64,000 nt of DNA from JAZLIT01 sp045617525 (GTDB lineage: Bacteria; Bacillota; Bacilli; Bacillales_A; Planococcaceae): the NCBI GenBank assembly GCA_045617525.1, contig JAZLIT010000265.1, positions 1-64,000 on the forward strand, written 5' to 3'. Position numbers and translations under genes: made by a program. A model generated the notes under the pieces. That model made no database searches. It was not told where the DNA came from and saw nothing but the letters and a program-made list of their open reading frames with translations. Shown here piece after piece: positions 62,127 through 64,000 of this stretch (position 1 is its first letter; each line of letters begins with the position of its first letter).

Positions 62127-62154
62127 TGTATACTTACATTTTATCTTTTCACAA
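62127..62154 (-). promoter_or_regulatory. Promoter of the terC riboswitch transcript
   Basis: On the minus strand TTGTGA (62149-62154) and TATACA (62127-62132) with a 16-base spacer; the start would be near 62120, just before the aptamer. Confidence 0.6.
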
Positions 62155-62181
62155 ATTTAATTGCAATCATTTTATTTCGGT

Positions 62182-62213
62182 AAAAAACAGAGGGAACTAA
62201 AAATTCCCCCTGC
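62182..62213 (-). terminator. Terminator of prfC
   Basis: CAGAGGGA (62188-62195) pairs with TCCCCCTG (62205-62212, one G-T pair and extensions), followed on the minus strand by six U. Confidence 0.8.
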
Positions 62214-62219
62214 CCATAA

Positions 62220-63791
62220 TTATAATAAGCTATATAACTTAATATTTTCGTTTTTCTCATTGAACCAGCGCATTGCAAATTCATTTTCGAATAAGAATAC
62301 TTTGCTATCAAAACGGTCACGCACTAAAAGTGATCGAGAAGAGTGCATTGACTCTTTTACCTCTTCCTCATTTTCAACCCAACGTGCAATTTTACTTCCA
62401 ATTGGATCCATTTTTACTTCCACATTGTATTCACCCATCATACGATGTTGGAATACTTCAAACTGTAATTGACCCACAGCACCTAGAATAATTTCTTCTG
62501 TGTGTAGCGTTTTAAAGTACTGAATCGCACCCTCTTGCACTAATTGAAGTACGCCTTTTTGGAATTGCTTCCCTTTCATTACGTTCTTCGCAGAAACGCG
62601 CATAAAAATTTCAGGCGTGAACTGTGGTAATTTCTCAAAGTTAAACGTTTTCTTACCACCTACAACAGTATCGCCGATTTGATACGTACCTGTATCATAT
62701 AACCCAATAATATCGCCTGCAACCGCTGTTTCAACCGTCTCACGATCATCGGCAAGAAATTGCGTTGATTGGGTAACTTTAAATGATTTACCCGTACGTG
62801 AAAGCGTCATATTCATTCCGCGATTAAATTGACCCGATACGATACGCACAAATGCAATACGGTCACGGTGTGCTGGGTTCATGTTTGCTTGAATTTTGAA
62901 GATGAACCCTGAGAATTCACCATGATCAACTGGATCGATAAATTGCTCATCCTCTGTAATACGAGGCTGAGGTGTTGGCGCAAACTTTAAATACGTTTCA
63001 AGGAAAGTCTGTACCCCGAAGTTTGTCAAAGCTGAACCAAAGAATACTGGTGTTAATTCACCACGATCAATTTTATCGCGTGAATAGGCGTTACCAGCTT
63101 CATTTAAAAGTTCTATATCGTCCATTGCTTGTGAATAATAAGAAGTTACCTTCATTGGATGATCTACTGCTAGATGACCATTTTCATCGATTGGTAAGAA
63201 ACGCTCATCTTCTTCAGTACGGAATTGCTCGATACGTTCATTGTAACGATCGTAAATACCTAAGAACTCTTTTCCCATACCGATTGGCCAGTTCATTGGA
63301 TATGCATTAATGCCAAGGCTAGATTCAAGTTCTTCAATTAGCTCAAGTGGCTCTTTCCCTTGACGGTCTAATTTATTAATGAACGTGAAAATTGGAATAC
63401 CGCGCATCTTACAAACTTTAAATAGTTTTAATGTTTGAGCCTCGATACCTTTGGCAGCATCTACTACCATGACAGCACTGTCTACTGCCATTAATGTACG
63501 ATACGTATCTTCCGAGAAATCTTGGTGACCAGGTGTGTCTAGGATGTTCACTCGGTGATTGTTATAATCAAATTGCATTACTGAAGATGTAACCGAGATT
63601 CCACGTTGTTTCTCGATTTCCATCCAGTCAGATGTAGCAAATTTGCCTGATTTTTTCCCTTTTACTGTACCCGCATCGCGAATCGCGCCACCGAATAATA
63701 GTAGTTTTTCTGTTATCGTCGTTTTACCAGCATCCGGGTGAGAAATGATGGCAAACGTACGACGAGATAATATATCTTGTTCTAAAGTCAT
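62220..63791 (-). CDS. prfC: Peptide chain release factor 3
   Basis: Class II release factor GTPase that recycles RF1/RF2 after termination. 523 residues: G1 SHPDAGKTT, EKQRGISVTSS, G3 DTPGHQDFSEDT, G4 NKLDRQ, then domain II and the RF3-specific C-terminal domain with FEVFQHRMMGEYNVE. SD AAGGAG lies 11 bases before the ATG. As I recall, B. subtilis has no RF3, while Planococcaceae do, which supports the assignment of the organism. Confidence 0.97.
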   Translation of the reverse strand: MTLEQDILSRRTFAIISHPDAGKTTITEKLLLFGGAIRDAGTVKGKKSGKFATSDWMEIEKQRGISVTSSVMQFDYNNHRVNILDTPGHQDFSEDTYRTLMAVDSAVMVVDAAKGIEAQTLKLFKVCKMRGIPIFTFINKLDRQGKEPLELIEELESSLGINAYPMNWPIGMGKEFLGIYDRYNERIEQFRTEEDERFLPIDENGHLAVDHPMKVTSYYSQAMDDIELLNEAGNAYSRDKIDRGELTPVFFGSALTNFGVQTFLETYLKFAPTPQPRITEDEQFIDPVDHGEFSGFIFKIQANMNPAHRDRIAFVRIVSGQFNRGMNMTLSRTGKSFKVTQSTQFLADDRETVETAVAGDIIGLYDTGTYQIGDTVVGGKKTFNFEKLPQFTPEIFMRVSAKNVMKGKQFQKGVLQLVQEGAIQYFKTLHTEEIILGAVGQLQFEVFQHRMMGEYNVEVKMDPIGSKIARWVENEEEVKESMHSSRSLLVRDRFDSKVFLFENEFAMRWFNEKNENIKLYSLL

Positions 63792-63860
63792 TTTATTTTC
63801 GTCTCCTTTTTTACATACTGTTTCATTTTAAAAGACTTATGCTACTCGTTACAACCTTTT

Positions 63861-64000
63861 TTACTTATTGTGACGAAATTTAATGCACTTATTGTACATA
63901 TACCATAGTAAATAGCCAAAAAAGATCGCAATCGCATTCAAAATGACATCATCAATGTCGACACTACGCCCAATAAAGTACTGTGTCCCCTCAATAAATA
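63861..64000 (-). CDS. VanZ family protein (3' part, runs off the window)
   Basis: The last 46 codons of a gene entering from beyond 64000, with stop TAA at 63861-63863. The sequence GTQYFIGRSVDIDDVILNA followed by IAIFFGYLLWYMY is the C-terminal signature of VanZ-like membrane proteins (xQxxxxGRxxDxDDxxxN). These are small membrane proteins of unclear function; VanZ itself gives low-level teicoplanin resistance. Only the last motif and helix can be seen. It is in the same direction as prfC, about 70 bases upstream of it. Confidence 0.8.
   Translation of the reverse strand, partial: FIEGTQYFIGRSVDIDDVILNAIAIFFGYLLWYMYNKCIKFRHNK

Noticed and set aside
62161..62472. Plus-strand frame across the end of prfC
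   Set aside because: It lies antisense to conserved RF3 sequence and its terminator.

Overview
The window is a low-GC Gram-positive (Bacillales) chromosome segment. Gene content and order follow the Bacillus subtilis ykt/yla/cta/pdh/ykr/yku/ykv/ykw regions, but in a compressed and rearranged form. Together with an RF3 gene (which I recall B. subtilis lacks), a Gld-like ABC cluster and a potABCD operon led by an XRE-cupin regulator, this suggests a Planococcaceae-type spore former (Lysinibacillus/Solibacillus-like). That placement is an inference from memory. I saw no rRNA, tRNA, CRISPR array, prophage or IS transposase. Almost everything is conserved core genome, so the unusual signals lie mostly between genes.

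Layout. 1-5.9 kb: the 5' end of a group IIC intron lying just behind the terminator of the caa3 oxidase operon ctaCDEF, then a 780-bp control region and ctaA; ctaB is absent. 6-19 kb: pycA, ftsW, ylaN, ylaI, ylaH, typA, ylaF, suhB, yktB, yktA and a speA-type decarboxylase. 19-28 kb: lrgAB-like pair, an SDR, pdhABCD, def, ykrA. 27.8-30.7 kb: an unlisted 23-codon cationic peptide gene, rpoY-rnjA, ktrC. 30.8-36.4 kb: two thiol redox proteins and potRABCD. 36.6-42 kb: an MFS pump and a three-gene Gld-like ABC cluster, followed by a GC-richer repeat-like segment between two stacked terminators. 42.3-47 kb: dapL, dapH, ccpC-like, darB-like, fadH. 47-53 kb: ppk-ppx, cheV, a beta-hydroxyacid dehydrogenase. 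53-57.4 kb: small regulators (Spo0E family, ykvS), a CPBP protease, a lipoprotein, MarR and a soluble PAS histidine kinase. 57.6-64 kb: a B12-type radical SAM protein, a Ktr/Trk K+ channel subunit, terC behind a yybP-ykoY Mn2+ riboswitch, prfC, and the 3' part of a vanZ-family gene.

Themes that connect: aerobic energy metabolism (pyruvate carboxylase, PDH, heme A synthesis, caa3 oxidase); K+ and c-di-AMP physiology (KtrC, KtrB/D, DarB); polyamines (SpeA, PotABCD); sporulation phosphorelay inputs (kinase, Spo0E-like phosphatase).

Best candidates for something undescribed: the 23-residue +9 amphipathic peptide gene with its own promoter, SD and terminator at 27757-27913, which shares an 11-mer with a hairpin in the rpoY-rnjA leader; the long Mn2+ riboswitch; and the repeat-like block at 42.06-42.24 kb. 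Coordinates of starts were adjusted by ribosome-binding sites where the longest frame was clearly too long.
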